The notes under the pieces are model-generated. The model did not search any database. It had not been told where the DNA came from and was given only the letters and a program-made list of their open reading frames with translations. The translations under genes were made by a program, and so were the position numbers. A stretch of DNA of 28,104 bases from Prorocentrum cordatum (lineage: Eukaryota > Sar > Dinophyceae > Prorocentrales > Prorocentraceae), in contig CAUYUJ010013847.1 of NCBI GenBank assembly GCA_963575745.1, forward strand, positions 397,501 to 425,604. The letters run 5' to 3'. Positions 8,199-17,031 of the stretch are shown piece after piece (position 1 is the first letter of the stretch; each line of letters begins with the position of its first letter).

Positions 8199-11100
8199 AT
8201 GGAGGAGAACCATCAGTTGGAGGTACCCAAGCCAAAGCTGAAGCCCAAGATGAGCCAGCCGCAGCAGAACATACCAAGCCGTACGATTTCACGAACCCTG
8301 ACGAAGTGGACAGGTACCTGGAGACCACAGTGCGCATTCGTGAGAGGAGCAAGAAGGTCGTGGCGGCCAAAACGGAGTCCAAGACGTGTTCCTAGTATTC
8401 GGCGCAAGGTCACGTTCCAGGACCCCATCAGTGATGAGCAGGACCCGTTTTTGCACGATGACCAACAGTACTCACATGTATTCGTGGCGAATCTCTCACA
8501 GTTCAACGCGTCGGCTCGTGATTTCATTTTGGGTTCGAAATACGATGTGGTGGGCCTTGTGGAACACCACCTTCAGAAGACGAAGGCAGCCAACGAGGCC
8601 CAGCGGCTTCAACCAGATGGCTGGCATTCACAGTACACTTGGACAGCAGCCAAGAAGACGGGGCGATCAGCAGACGGTACTCATGGGGGAGTATGTTGGC
8701 TACGTCGCTCTCACCTCCAGACTGCAGTGCACCTACCCACCGTCAAGGGGAGCAGCGCCTTTGAGAAGGAGTTGAATGACATTGCGGTGGTGCACTGGGA
8801 CTTGAAGGGTGGAATTCGCAACACACTCTTCGTGGTTTACCTCGACAGCGGACCAGGCCTGACAGGGCCCAATGCAGCAAAGATGAAGCAGCTGACACAG
8901 TTGACGGCACGTATCTCTACACCGTGGATGGCAGTGGGTGATTGGAACGTTACCCCAGATGAGTTCATGCAGTCCACGTGGGCGAAGAAGCTCAAAGTGA
9001 CCCCGGTTTGTCCGAACATCGATGCGACGTGTACGAGCGGCAGAGGCCGCATGTTAGACTACGTCATTTGCCCACAAATGTTCAGGCCTTTCTTGGGTGG
9101 CGTCATGGCGGTAACAAAGGTACCGTGGAGACCTCATGTTGGATTGCACCTTCGTATCGCCAGGAAGCCAGCCAAGTTGCAGATCTTGTCACCTGTTAGG
9201 GCAGAGCAGCACAAAGTACCATACATTACGGTGCACGTCGAGAAAGGCATCAAGAGGAAGCAGCGTGACCGAGAACAGCATGCAAAGCTTACGGAGCACC
9301 TGCCAGAGCTGGACGACATCATCTACGACACAGACCTGTCGGAAGAACAACAAGCTCTCCAACAAGAACGAGCAGACATCGACAAGCTCCTCGAACCGAC
9401 GTACTCCAGAGAGGTATTGGCTACGGTCTCGGATGATGTGTGGCAAGACATTCGAAGGCAGGCAGAACACTGCGATATATTCAGCCCGGACAAGACCACG
9501 GTGGACAGTTTGGCTTTTCAGTTAACAGAAACGAGCAGCGTGCAGTTGGGCGAGCAGTACACTCGATGGGCACAAGCTGCAGATCACACCCTGGCCATCT
9601 TGTGCGACAAAGAAGACCAAGCTACAACGGTTCGAGGACGGCCAGTGAAGTACCGTTTGGTCTCAGCAGCTCCTCGGCGCGAGCAGCGCACTCAGGAACC
9701 AGAACAAGTTCGACATGATCGTTGGGTGGAAATAGGATCTCTCTTACGGCAATTGGCAGTTTCAAAGAACCTTACTCGACGGCAGCAACTTCGAGGAATT
9801 GTACGATCTCAATTGACGCACATAGAATCATTGGAGTACCCGCCACTACCACCGTCCAGCCTCAACTGTGTACGCCAAGATGAGAAAGAAGATTCCTGGG
9901 CCTTGGATATAATTCGCAAGACAGAGCTGGACACATGGCATCCTTTGTGGAGTGAAGCAATACTTCAAGTGGCGCAGCGGGCTGAACGACATGGCAAGCG
10001 AGCCTGGCAGAAAGCGAAGCAGAGTATCCACCGCTGGGCAAAGAAGGCCATGGACGGCAACATGAAGGAAGCTCATGGATATCTTAAGCGACCTGAATCT
10101 CTTTCGCTTCCTGAGCTGTGCATCGACCCCGGCAGCAGTGGAGTTATCGCCAACTTGCAAAGTGCGGTGGAGACGCGAGCCAGACAATGGAAATCAAGAT
10201 GGGCCAATCACGACGAGCACCACGAGACCAGGGCACAGCTGCAGAAGCTGCGCGCACTGGCTGAAGCAGACCTTCCTGATCGTGAGGCCATCACCTTGGA
10301 CCAACTGGAAGCAGCTCTCAGGGCTACGCCCAATTCCTCAGGCCAAGGTTCTGACATGTGGAAAGTGCAGCATCTGAAGGCGTTGGCACCCCAGGCCAAG
10401 GAGGAGTTGGCCGTTTTGCTCACCAGATGCGAGCAAAGCCTGTCAGGGCCGCACCAATGGTTACACATTTGGTATGAACTTCTGCGCAAAGGATCCAACT
10501 TGAAAGCTGGAGACGAGAGGCCGATCGGCTTGATACTTTTACCACTACGCCTTTGGGGGCGAGTCCGACAACCAACTATGGCAGAGTGGAGCAGCAAGAA
10601 GGCAGCCTTTTGGGATGCAGCAGTGGCCCAGTCGTCAGCCCCCCAGGCAGCTCTCTTCAGCATGGCCATGGACGAAAGCAGTGCTTGGGATGGAACGCAA
10701 GCGTGGGGCTCGATTTATTTGGACATCAAGAAGTTCTACGATTCGATCAGCATCCCGATCTTGATTGATCGCGCCTTGAAGCTTGAGTTTCCCCCTGTGG
10801 AGCTTTACCTCAATTGTCTGGTATACCTTGCTCTGCGAGCGATCAGAGCTTGGAACAGCATCGTCCCAGGGTGCAACAATGCAAATAATGGCGCAAGGGC
10901 TTTCTTATACGAAGTGTTGGAACGAGCTCACAATCAGGTACCCCGAGCACTTCCCAGACAGTGCGCGGGCGTCGTCACGGCGAGGTCCGACGGCTCGCAC
11001 AAGCAAGTCAAGCATGAGTTGACCACTGTGGCGGTCGAATTGGCCAAAGGATGTATTGCGAGCAAGTTGGAGATGTCTGACAAGTCGGCAATTATGGCAT

Positions 11101-11408
11101 CCCACCCAAGTATTGAAAACAACAGTCTCGCAATCAGTACGGCAACTTGGGGCAACGGTCAAAGGAGCCTCGTACGTACGCGACCTCGGCATCGACATGG
11201 CGAGAGGACGCAAGAGGCGCACCACGACGGCTACGGAGAGGCGCAAAGCGGCCAGAGCACGAGTACGCCGAGCGCGGGCTTTCAAAGGGACAGGCAAGCG
11301 CAAACGGAAGCTGGCCACGCTCAACTTAGTCAATGTCCGTGCCAAGTCATCGCACGACGTCCCTGCAGTAGGCCAGTCTCCAACAGCGGCGCGGCGTGCA
11401 AGGGCTGA
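8199..11408 (+). CDS. Element 1: endonuclease and reverse transcriptase (frame broken near 11,140)
   Basis: The endonuclease nicks target DNA and the RT primes on that nick to copy the element RNA. The endonuclease shows an N in A-N-L-S-Q-F, the catalytic E in L-V-E-H-H-L (about 8560), G-D-W-N-V (about 8937-8951), L-D-Y-V-I-C-P (about 9052-9072) and H in P-H-V-G-L. The RT shows D-E-R-P-I-G-L (about 10511-10531) and motif A L-D-I-K-K-F-Y-D-S-I (about 10719-10748). Motif B is degenerate (P-G-C-N-N-A-N-N-G). At the place of motif C, 39 residues before S-D-K-S-A-I, the text is A-G-V-V, so the two catalytic Asp are missing. Residues after about 11,135 are out of frame. The start is the first ATG after the gap; another frame, open to 8395 (P-Y-D-F-T-N-P-D-E-V), may be the original N-terminus. 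The enzyme is probably dead. Confidence 0.82.
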   Translation: MEENHQLEVPKPKLKPKMSQPQQNIPSRTISRTLTKWTGTWRPQCAFVRGARRSWRPKRSPRRVPSIRRKVTFQDPISDEQDPFLHDDQQYSHVFVANLSQFNASARDFILGSKYDVVGLVEHHLQKTKAANEAQRLQPDGWHSQYTWTAAKKTGRSADGTHGGVCWLRRSHLQTAVHLPTVKGSSAFEKELNDIAVVHWDLKGGIRNTLFVVYLDSGPGLTGPNAAKMKQLTQLTARISTPWMAVGDWNVTPDEFMQSTWAKKLKVTPVCPNIDATCTSGRGRMLDYVICPQMFRPFLGGVMAVTKVPWRPHVGLHLRIARKPAKLQILSPVRAEQHKVPYITVHVEKGIKRKQRDREQHAKLTEHLPELDDIIYDTDLSEEQQALQQERADIDKLLEPTYSREVLATVSDDVWQDIRRQAEHCDIFSPDKTTVDSLAFQLTETSSVQLGEQYTRWAQAADHTLAILCDKEDQATTVRGRPVKYRLVSAAPRREQRTQEPEQVRHDRWVEIGSLLRQLAVSKNLTRRQQLRGIVRSQLTHIESLEYPPLPPSSLNCVRQDEKEDSWALDIIRKTELDTWHPLWSEAILQVAQRAERHGKRAWQKAKQSIHRWAKKAMDGNMKEAHGYLKRPESLSLPELCIDPGSSGVIANLQSAVETRARQWKSRWANHDEHHETRAQLQKLRALAEADLPDREAITLDQLEAALRATPNSSGQGSDMWKVQHLKALAPQAKEELAVLLTRCEQSLSGPHQWLHIWYELLRKGSNLKAGDERPIGLILLPLRLWGRVRQPTMAEWSSKKAAFWDAAVAQSSAPQAALFSMAMDESSAWDGTQAWGSIYLDIKKFYDSISIPILIDRALKLEFPPVELYLNCLVYLALRAIRAWNSIVPGCNNANNGARAFLYEVLERAHNQVPRALPRQCAGVVTARSDGSHKQVKHELTTVAVELAKGCIASKLEMSDKSAIMASHPSIENNSLAISTATWGNGQRSLVRTRPRHRHGERTQEAHHDGYGEAQSGQSTSTPSAGFQRDRQAQTEAGHAQLSQCPCQVIARRPCSRPVSNSGAACKG

Positions 11409-11697
11409 AGCAGCAGACATGCTCGGCTGCACAACAGGTGGCAGGAGTACATCCATGGTGATGTTGTTGCACTACTTCGAGAGGGGCCCCAAAGCTGTTG
11501 GGCTTCGCCGCCAAGTCTCAGAATGGATTAAGCTTTGGAAGCGGTGGCCAGACTATCAGGATAAACTACGAGGAGGTTGGCATGCAGCAGTACAGCGACT
11601 CCAGCGGGCACGACCAAGAGGACGTTGGGAACGTGGTGACAGGGCCGATGGCAGCTCCCATCCAAGGACTATCAGAACTAGGATGGCAGCGAACTGA
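11056..11697 (+). pseudogene. Element 1: RT thumb/connection fragment (+1 frame)
   Basis: From about 11,137 this frame continues the RT: L-G-A-T-V-K-G-A-S-Y-V, then the thumb wording D-L-G-I-D-M-A-R-G-R-K-R-R and a long basic helix, then V-S-E-W-I-K-L-W and W-H-A-A-V-Q-R-L. It is the natural extension of the preceding frame, so one insertion or deletion separates them. At about 11,628 the sense passes to the next frame, where T-G-P-M-A-A-P continues the protein. The ATG at 11056 is not a real start. Confidence 0.72.
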
Positions 11698-13729
11698 GCC
11701 AGATACGTGGACGGATGCGCAGGCAAATGCATGGACGATGGCCCAGCGACCGCACCAGCACATGATGGACGCAAGCCGTGAGGTGCCACCTTCAGTTGGT
11801 AGTCAGGACGTTCAAGGTAGCAGAGTCCACCGACCTCCAGATCGCCAACCACAGCAGGCTGTGACCAACATGGATGGCGACCACGACCCCTTCGAAGACA
11901 TGGAGGACATCACAGATTGCCAGCAGCTTCTGGATGGATTGGGTTCTTTCACAGATAATCACAGAGGAGGAGGAACCAACGTAGAAAACTATGTACCAGG
12001 ACAACTTCCAGCTCCAATGGAAGACAATGGCCGTCGGAATATGCCGCCACATCAGCAGTCAGACGACATACTTGGAGATGAAGACACCACCCAGCTCATG
12101 GCGACCATCACGGCGGACGTCATCAAGGAGCTGTGGCAGCAGGCGGCCAGAGATCGCCATGGAGGAGGCTGGAGTTCTACGCCAGACCTCACGACAGCCA
12201 GCAGAACCCTACAGAGAATGAGACGTACGGAGTCACATCGTGAAGCTGGTGCGCTAGAAGCAGTTATTTGCAATACCATTTGGACTGAAGATCGTTGCCG
12301 TGCTGAAGGCTACGAGTGTGATGGTGTCTGTACCAGGGGCGCGACAGGCCAGAAAGAGACGATGGCCCACCGCGTCTGGAGCTGCCCTCACACCTGCGGT
12401 CAGGATCACCCTTGGGTCTGTCAGAGCGCCAAGTTATGTGATGAAGCAGTCCGAGACATTACTAACGGGACCAACCTGGAGTTGTGGCTAAGAGGACTAC
12501 TACCATCCACGTGGAACTCCGTGCCGCCTCCGCCTTCGTGGGGCACGCCTTGCCTGCCGTACTACATCGATTGGGACGGGCCGTCCGTCTCGTTCGAGGG
12601 CGCGGTGAACTTCGAGGACCGCATCGAGTGCAAGCTGGCTTTCCTGGACGGCTCGGCTTCGAGCAGCGACGCGCGCCTCGCGCGCGCGGGCTGGGGCGTC
12701 TATTTTGCCCAGTCCGCTGCCTGTGTGGAAAATAACGACCCCGACACCCCTCGGCCAGGAGCTTGCGGGGGCTTAGACGGAGCCCAGACGGTCCCGTGTG
12801 CGGGGTTGGCGGCCCTCTGGTGGGCCTTGAAAATGACTCAAGGGCCGATTTGGCTTTACACGGACAGCCAGATCGTACATGATGGATGGCACGGTTCCTC
12901 GGACACCCCGGGAGAACTCAGAGGCTGGTGGAAGAGGGTCTTTTCTGAAGCTCAAGGTCGACGAGTGATGCCCAGTAAGTGTATTTCGCACCTAGATAGA
13001 GTTTCGCTAGCCTCCCTGGTCCAGACCCCCTGTGTCTCCCGAGGCACTGACCTTGCCGACAAATTCGCCCAACTAGGAGTTGAGCAGGTTTCAGCTGAAA
13101 TCGACCCAGAGGTCAGAGATCTAGCCCGTGCTGAATTCAAAGCGTGGTTGGTCCAGAGGAGGCTGGCTATAGTAAATGCGGCGTCTGCTTGTGCCGACTA
13201 CGAGCGTAAGAGCCGCCCGCGCAAGGATCGCCGTGTGCCCGCTGCCTGGCGCGTAAGGAAGGCTCTTGAAGCGTCTTCGGGGCACCAGGTTTCCAAGGTC
13301 GGCTCCTCCTGGGTGTGTAGCCACTGCCAGAGTGGCCCAGGGAAGTTTTCTCTTTTGGACTGGCTTCGCAGTGGCAAATGTCCAGGACCCCAGTACCATA
13401 GAGTAGAGTCTCAAGGTAGGCCTGTGCGCCTTCCCCCTCGGTTCTGTATCGGGGACAAGGCGGTGCATGAGTCGCACAATGCAGCAATATTGTACGGCCA
13501 GATTGTTTGTTGGAGGTGCGGGTGCCTTGGCTCTAAGACCCCCGCGGGTGGTAGGCTGGGGGCGGGCATCGTCGGCATTTGTAAAGGGCACCCCGCCCCT
13601 GCAGGCCAAGAGGCCTTGAATAAAATTCGGCGTTGGGAGGTCCCCTCAACGAAGGGTAAGGCCGTGTGGCCCGATGGCACCCCCAATGCCCCCAGGCACC
13701 CACGGCGCGAAGTGCGCCGCACGGGTTAA
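11498..13729 (+). CDS. Element 1: zinc finger, RNase H and Cys-rich C-terminus
   Basis: This frame carries the C-terminal half of the polyprotein from about 11,628. RNase H would remove the RNA strand after first-strand synthesis. A zinc finger of the form C-x3-C...H-x4-C (Y-E-C-D-G-V-C ... H-R-V-W-S-C) lies at about 12,310-12,395. RNase H shows F-L-D-G-S (12,641-12,655), Y-T-D-S-Q (12,857-12,871) and G-T-D-L-A-D-K (about 13,050). The expected Glu before the L-A-A-L-W-W helix reads Gly (ggg at 12,803-12,805). The tail has C-S-H-C and C-W-R-C pairs (about 13,318 and 13,511) with a W-L-R-S-G-K-C-P-G linker, likely a zinc-binding module. The true protein start lies upstream in other frames; the ATG at 11498 is not supported. 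Confidence 0.82.
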   Translation: MGFAAKSQNGLSFGSGGQTIRINYEEVGMQQYSDSSGHDQEDVGNVVTGPMAAPIQGLSELGWQRTEPDTWTDAQANAWTMAQRPHQHMMDASREVPPSVGSQDVQGSRVHRPPDRQPQQAVTNMDGDHDPFEDMEDITDCQQLLDGLGSFTDNHRGGGTNVENYVPGQLPAPMEDNGRRNMPPHQQSDDILGDEDTTQLMATITADVIKELWQQAARDRHGGGWSSTPDLTTASRTLQRMRRTESHREAGALEAVICNTIWTEDRCRAEGYECDGVCTRGATGQKETMAHRVWSCPHTCGQDHPWVCQSAKLCDEAVRDITNGTNLELWLRGLLPSTWNSVPPPPSWGTPCLPYYIDWDGPSVSFEGAVNFEDRIECKLAFLDGSASSSDARLARAGWGVYFAQSAACVENNDPDTPRPGACGGLDGAQTVPCAGLAALWWALKMTQGPIWLYTDSQIVHDGWHGSSDTPGELRGWWKRVFSEAQGRRVMPSKCISHLDRVSLASLVQTPCVSRGTDLADKFAQLGVEQVSAEIDPEVRDLARAEFKAWLVQRRLAIVNAASACADYERKSRPRKDRRVPAAWRVRKALEASSGHQVSKVGSSWVCSHCQSGPGKFSLLDWLRSGKCPGPQYHRVESQGRPVRLPPRFCIGDKAVHESHNAAILYGQIVCWRCGCLGSKTPAGGRLGAGIVGICKGHPAPAGQEALNKIRRWEVPSTKGKAVWPDGTPNAPRHPRREVRRTG

Positions 13730-13735
13730 GATAAC

Positions 13736-13800
13736 CTCAGATGCGCCAGCGGCATATCGGCGGGATTTGTTGTCTGGTTTGTAATCGTCCTGTAATCGTC
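13736..13800 (+). other. Element 1 3' UTR and tail junction
   Basis: About 60 nt follow the stop codon, ending with tgtaatcgtcc twice in tandem and then (TCC)n. The repeated word and the microsatellite in place of poly(A) suggest a tail made of simple repeats, as in several non-LTR clades. No target-site duplication can be defined because the flank is itself repetitive. Confidence 0.6.
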
Positions 13801-14233
13801 CTCCTCCTCCTCCTCCTCCCCCTTCTCCGTCTCCCACTTTCCTACTGCTCCTCCTCCTCCTCCTCCTCCTCCTCCTCCTCGTCCCCCTTTTCCGTCTCCC
13901 ACTTTCCTACTGCTCCTCCTCCTCCTCCTCCTCTTCATCATCATCATCATCAGCTTCATCATCATCATCATCAGCAGCATCATCATCATCATCAGCACCA
14001 TCATCCTCGTCATCGTCATCATCATCATCGTCATCATCATCATCACCACCATCGTCATCAGCATCATCATCAGCATCAGCATCATCAACACCATCATCGT
14101 CATCATCAGCAGCATCATCATCATCACCACCATCACCATCACCATCATCATCATCATCCCCCTCCTCTTCCTCCTCCGCCTCCTCCTCCTTCCCTTCCTC
14201 CTCCTCCTCCTTCCCTTCCTCCTCCTCCTCCTC
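13799..14233. repeat. Composite (TCC)n-(TCA)n-(TCC)n microsatellite
   Basis: TCC tracts at 13799-13934 contain a duplicated 65-bp segment (ccgtctcccactttcctact at 13827 and 13892). A (TCA)n run with GTC and GCA interruptions follows to about 14158, then TCC with ttccc interruptions to 14233. The + strand reads as poly-His and the - strand as poly-Asp, which explains long frames without a gene. Confidence 0.9.
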
Positions 14234-14401
14234 GATCGTCGTTCTCGAACTTGCACCGATCCTCGACGACCGTCGACCCTCGATCACCGACCGTCGATCA
14301 TCGATCCTCGACCGCTCTCGGTCACCGATCCTCGGTCGTCGACCCTCCACGACAGTCGATCCTCGGCCACCGTTGATTTTCGATCACGGATTATCGATTA
14401 G
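14232..14401. repeat. Degenerate TCGATC/TCGACC repeat
   Basis: About a dozen imperfect copies of a short unit such as tcgatcctcgaccgtc. It runs from the microsatellite to a gattatcgatta end. Confidence 0.7.
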
Positions 14402-14460
14402 ACCCCCCCTTCGATGGCCCTCGGTAGCGGCAGCCATTTTTTGGCGTCCACGCGGGCCGC

Positions 14461-14620
14461 TCCCTCTCTTCCTCCTCCTTCCCTCTTCCTCCCCTCTTCC
14501 TCCTTCTTCCCTTCTCTTCCTCCTCCCTCTTCCTTCCCTCTTCCTTCCCTCTTCCTTCCCTCTCTTCCCTCTTCCTTCCCTCTCTTCCCTCTTCCTCCGC
14601 CTTCCCTTCCCTCCTGGTTC
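14461..14620. repeat. Pyrimidine tract (cttccctctt)n
   Basis: Irregular repeats of ttccctcttcc and cctcc make an almost pure polypyrimidine strand. It is low-complexity with no gene. Confidence 0.8.
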
Positions 14621-14717
14621 AGTCCTCCTTGTCCGCGATGTTGGTGGCGGTGCGATATGGTTCGCTGTGCTTCCTGATGTCGGAGATGCGTGAGGCGTGT
14701 CAGAATTTGCAATGTGT

Positions 14718-14759
14718 GGAGAGAGAGCGAGAGAGAGAGAGAGAGAGAACGAGAGAGAA
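14718..14759. repeat. (GA)n microsatellite
   Basis: About 20 GA units with three interruptions (gc, aa). Confidence 0.88.
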
Positions 14760-14812
14760 TACCCAGGTGCGCCCTATCATTTATTCGGAAGCGTGAAAAC
14801 ATGTTCGTGTCC

Positions 14813-14985
14813 GGATGCTCGCAAGCGGCTCGCACACGGTTCGGAAACTCCTGCACGCGAGCTCCAACGCAAGCTCCAACGCCCCCCCTCAAGGGCCTCT
14901 TCCACGGCCGTTCGGTTGAGGGGAAGGAGGGATGCTCGAAAAAACGGCTCGCAAACGGTTCGGGAGCACGTGTTCGCGAACGATG
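14813..14985. repeat. Direct repeat 117 bp apart
   Basis: The words ggatgctcgcaagcggctcg and ggatgctcgaaaaaacggct begin at 14813 and 14930. Both continue as cgca(c/a)acggttcgg and end near a gcga word. It is an imperfect duplication of about 50 nt. The spacer contains gagctccaacgcaagctcca, itself a short direct repeat. Confidence 0.7.
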
Positions 14986-15069
14986 TTCAGGTCATCCCTA
15001 GAAAAAGCATTCGACGGCCCTCGGCCCTCGAGTTTCCCACCTCCTCCCGCCGCGGCCGCGCGCGCGCAG

Positions 15070-15139
15070 GAGGCCGAGTCGGGCGCGGAGGCGACCGACG
15101 AGGAACGGAGCGGCCTCGCGTCGCGCCTGCGCGCGGCAG
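15070..15139 (+). other. Exon-like island 1
   Basis: Seventy nucleotides are bounded by cgcgcgcag on the left and gcag followed by gaggagg on the right. The frame beginning at 15070 reads E-A-E-S-G-A-E-A-T-D-E-E-R, then a short helix ending R-L-R-A-A. Nearly every third codon base is G or C. The right edge would use an AG|GA junction; non-GT donors (GC, GA) are known from dinoflagellates. Island 2 starts in the matching codon phase. This is a hypothesis without transcript support; the product is unknown. Confidence 0.35.
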
Positions 15140-15292
15140 GAGGAGGAGGAGGAGGAGAAGGAGGAGGACGACGACGAGGACACGGAAGAGGACGAGGACG
15201 AGGAGGAGGACGAGGACGAGGACGAGGAGGACGAGGAGAATGAGGAGGAGGAGGAGGAGGACGACGAGGCGAGGACGAGGACGAGGCGGCCA
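15137..15292. repeat. Purine (GAG/GAC)n tract
   Basis: About 150 nt of GAG/GAC triplets. In the frame that reads E/D, about a dozen changes are third-position (gac, gaa) and only a few are not (aag, acg, aat). The end reads D-E-A-A-K-K-G in another frame, directly before gtgagg, a canonical donor word. Confidence 0.85.
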
Positions 15293-15399
15293 AGAAAGGG
15301 GTGAGGACTTGGGGGGGAGACATCGTGGCTAGGGCCCTGACCTCCTCCCAGGTCTCATGGGCGCCTGCTCTTGTTTCGATGATGCGTGCCCCTTGCCAG

Positions 15400-15743
15400 C
15401 CCCCCCCCCCTCCTCCTCCTCCTCTTCCTCCTCTCCTCCTCCCTCCTCCTCCTCCTCCTCATCCTCCTCCTCCTCCTCCTCCTCCTCCTCCTCCTCCTCC
15501 TCCCCCTGCTCTCCTCTCATGCTCCTCCTCCTCCCTCCTCCTCCTCCTCCTCCTCCTCCTCCTCCCTCCTCCTCCTCCCTCTCCTCCTCCTCCTCCTCCT
15601 CCTCCTTCCTCCTCCCCTCTGCTCCTCCTCATGCTCCTCACTCCTCCTCCTCCTCCATCCTCCTCCTCCTCCTCCTCCTCCTCCTCCTCCTCCTCCTCCT
15701 CCTCCTCCTCCCCCTCCTCCTCCCCCTCCTCCTCCTCCTCGGG
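15400..15743. repeat. Long (TCC)n tract at the 5' edge of element 2
   Basis: About 340 nt of TCC/CTC with a few CCC and CTG interruptions. Its end is followed within about 50 nt by retrotransposon RT sequence. The many open frames (poly-Ser, poly-Leu, poly-Pro) are artefacts. Confidence 0.93.
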
Positions 15744-15849
15744 CCATGGTGCCCTCGCCTCCTCCTCCAGCTTCCTAGGCCTCTTGTTGAGGTTTTTGCG
15801 GCCATTCTCACGGCCTGGGAGAAAGACCCTGTCATAGGCCCACTATGGC

Positions 15850-17031
15850 TTGTCTTGGTCGTCTTCCTTGATAAACCCACGGGGGGGGAGGCCTAGAGGC
15901 CTCCTGCCCCTCTGGGCTAGGGTCTGGAGCAGAGTGCGACATGGTCTGTGCGCCAAACGGGGGCGAGGTGTTGATGATAGATTTTTCTGGGGCACGAGCT
16001 CGAGCACGGCGTGTGACAAGAGCGCGTGGGTGCATATTGCGTTAGCCGCGTATGCTCGAGATGTGTCAGGATTGCACACAGACACGCTGTTCATCGATCT
16101 GCGCAAATTTTACGAGCGCATTTCGCACACGGAGCTGCCCCATGCGGCGCGAGCGAGTGAGTTCCCTGTGGCCCTTCTGCGGGCGTACTGCTGCATGTAT
16201 CGAGGCCAGCGGCGAGTTTCGTGGCGAGGAGCGGTCAGTCACATCATTGAGCCCAACGGAACGGTCATTGCTGGGTGCTCGGGGGCGACAACCTTTGCCA
16301 TAGTGCTGCTTCTCAGTGTTTTGCGCAGGGCGGCGTCGGGCTCGCCCACGGCTTGTGTCAATGATGTAATAGACGACGTTCCCCTGCACGCGGCAGGAGG
16401 AGAAGAGGTCATCAGCAGGGAGCTAGCTCGATCATTTAAGTCAGCGACAGGCGGCCTGCAGGCCATGGACCTACCTGTCGCCACCAATAAGCTCGGGCTG
16501 CTTGCTTCTTCGCCGCAGCTCGCCCAAAATCTTTTAGTTAGCTGCCAGCTCCCACAGTCGGCACTTTGCCAGGTCCACAGGGATCTGGGAGGGGATGCCA
16601 CTGATGGGGGCCGCCGTAGGGTGACGACACAGCATGAGCGATATTGTGAGGCGCACCACAAGGTGGGCAAGATACTGGCACAGGCAGGGGCGCCGTGCGG
16701 AGCCATTTTTCGAGCCGGCGTCACCTCCAAGGCGCCATGGGGTGCCAACATCCGAGGGCTGCCCAACGGCAAGCTCAAGCGCCTAAGGGTAGCAGCGTTA
16801 AGGGCTGACGGGCGGCCACCACGAGGCTGCTCTTTAGATCTAGCTTCGATGTGTTCAAGAGGGGGTTGGCAGAGGGACCCTTTGATCATTGTCACATCGG
16901 ACGCTTTGAAGACGTATTGCCACATTTTACAGGAAAAGCGCCTGACGCCAGCGGTGCTAGTGGCTCTCCACCAGAAAGGTCAGCTCCTGGTTTCTGTTCC
17001 ATGGCATGGGCCAAGGTTAAGGACCCAGTAG
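15850..17031 (+). CDS. Element 2: reverse transcriptase palm and thumb
   Basis: The frame is sensible from about 15,890 (L-L-P-L-W-A-R-V-W-S-R). Motif A is F-I-D-L-R-K-F-Y-E-R-I-S (16,090-16,125), motif B is V-I-A-G-C-S-G-A-T-T (about 16,263-16,292), and motif C is V-I-D-D-V with the two Asp at 16,372-16,377. Then come N-K-L-G-L-L (motif D region) and a thumb with D-L-G-G-D...G-G-R-R-R. The first 13 residues are out of frame; the preceding frame supplies F-L-D-K-P-T-G-G. The last part, after about 16,900, is also out of frame. The ATG at 15850 is not a native start. All RT aspartates are kept, but the copy is too truncated to be autonomous. Confidence 0.83.
   Translation: MSWSSSLINPRGGRPRGLLPLWARVWSRVRHGLCAKRGRGVDDRFFWGTSSSTACDKSAWVHIALAAYARDVSGLHTDTLFIDLRKFYERISHTELPHAARASEFPVALLRAYCCMYRGQRRVSWRGAVSHIIEPNGTVIAGCSGATTFAIVLLLSVLRRAASGSPTACVNDVIDDVPLHAAGGEEVISRELARSFKSATGGLQAMDLPVATNKLGLLASSPQLAQNLLVSCQLPQSALCQVHRDLGGDATDGGRRRVTTQHERYCEAHHKVGKILAQAGAPCGAIFRAGVTSKAPWGANIRGLPNGKLKRLRVAALRADGRPPRGCSLDLASMCSRGGWQRDPLIIVTSDALKTYCHILQEKRLTPAVLVALHQKGQLLVSVPWHGPRLRTQ

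Larger units (their letters stand above)
8152..13800 (+). mobile_element. Non-LTR retrotransposon 1 (EN-RT-zinc finger-RNase H), decayed
   Basis: The domains run in the order of a LINE-type element: EEP/APE-like endonuclease (about 8,470-9,160), reverse transcriptase (about 10,300-11,300), CCHC-type zinc finger (about 12,310-12,395), RNase H (about 12,630-13,080) and a Cys-rich tail (about 13,310-13,600). No long terminal repeat or integrase is seen. The coding sequence changes frame twice (near 11,140 and 11,628). The 3' end carries a doubled tgtaatcgtcc word that runs into (TCC)n, in place of poly(A). No ORF1 is visible; it may be lost or lie in the gap. Family assignment beyond the I/R1-like domain order is not possible from sequence alone. 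Confidence 0.88.

Noticed and set aside
13741-14376. Poly-His/poly-Asp frames on the two strands
   Set aside because: They are direct translations of (TCA)n and (TCC)n.
14418-14450. Second spliced-leader-like word (gtagcggcagccattttttgg)
   Set aside because: It has an internal insertion and lacks the gctcaag end.
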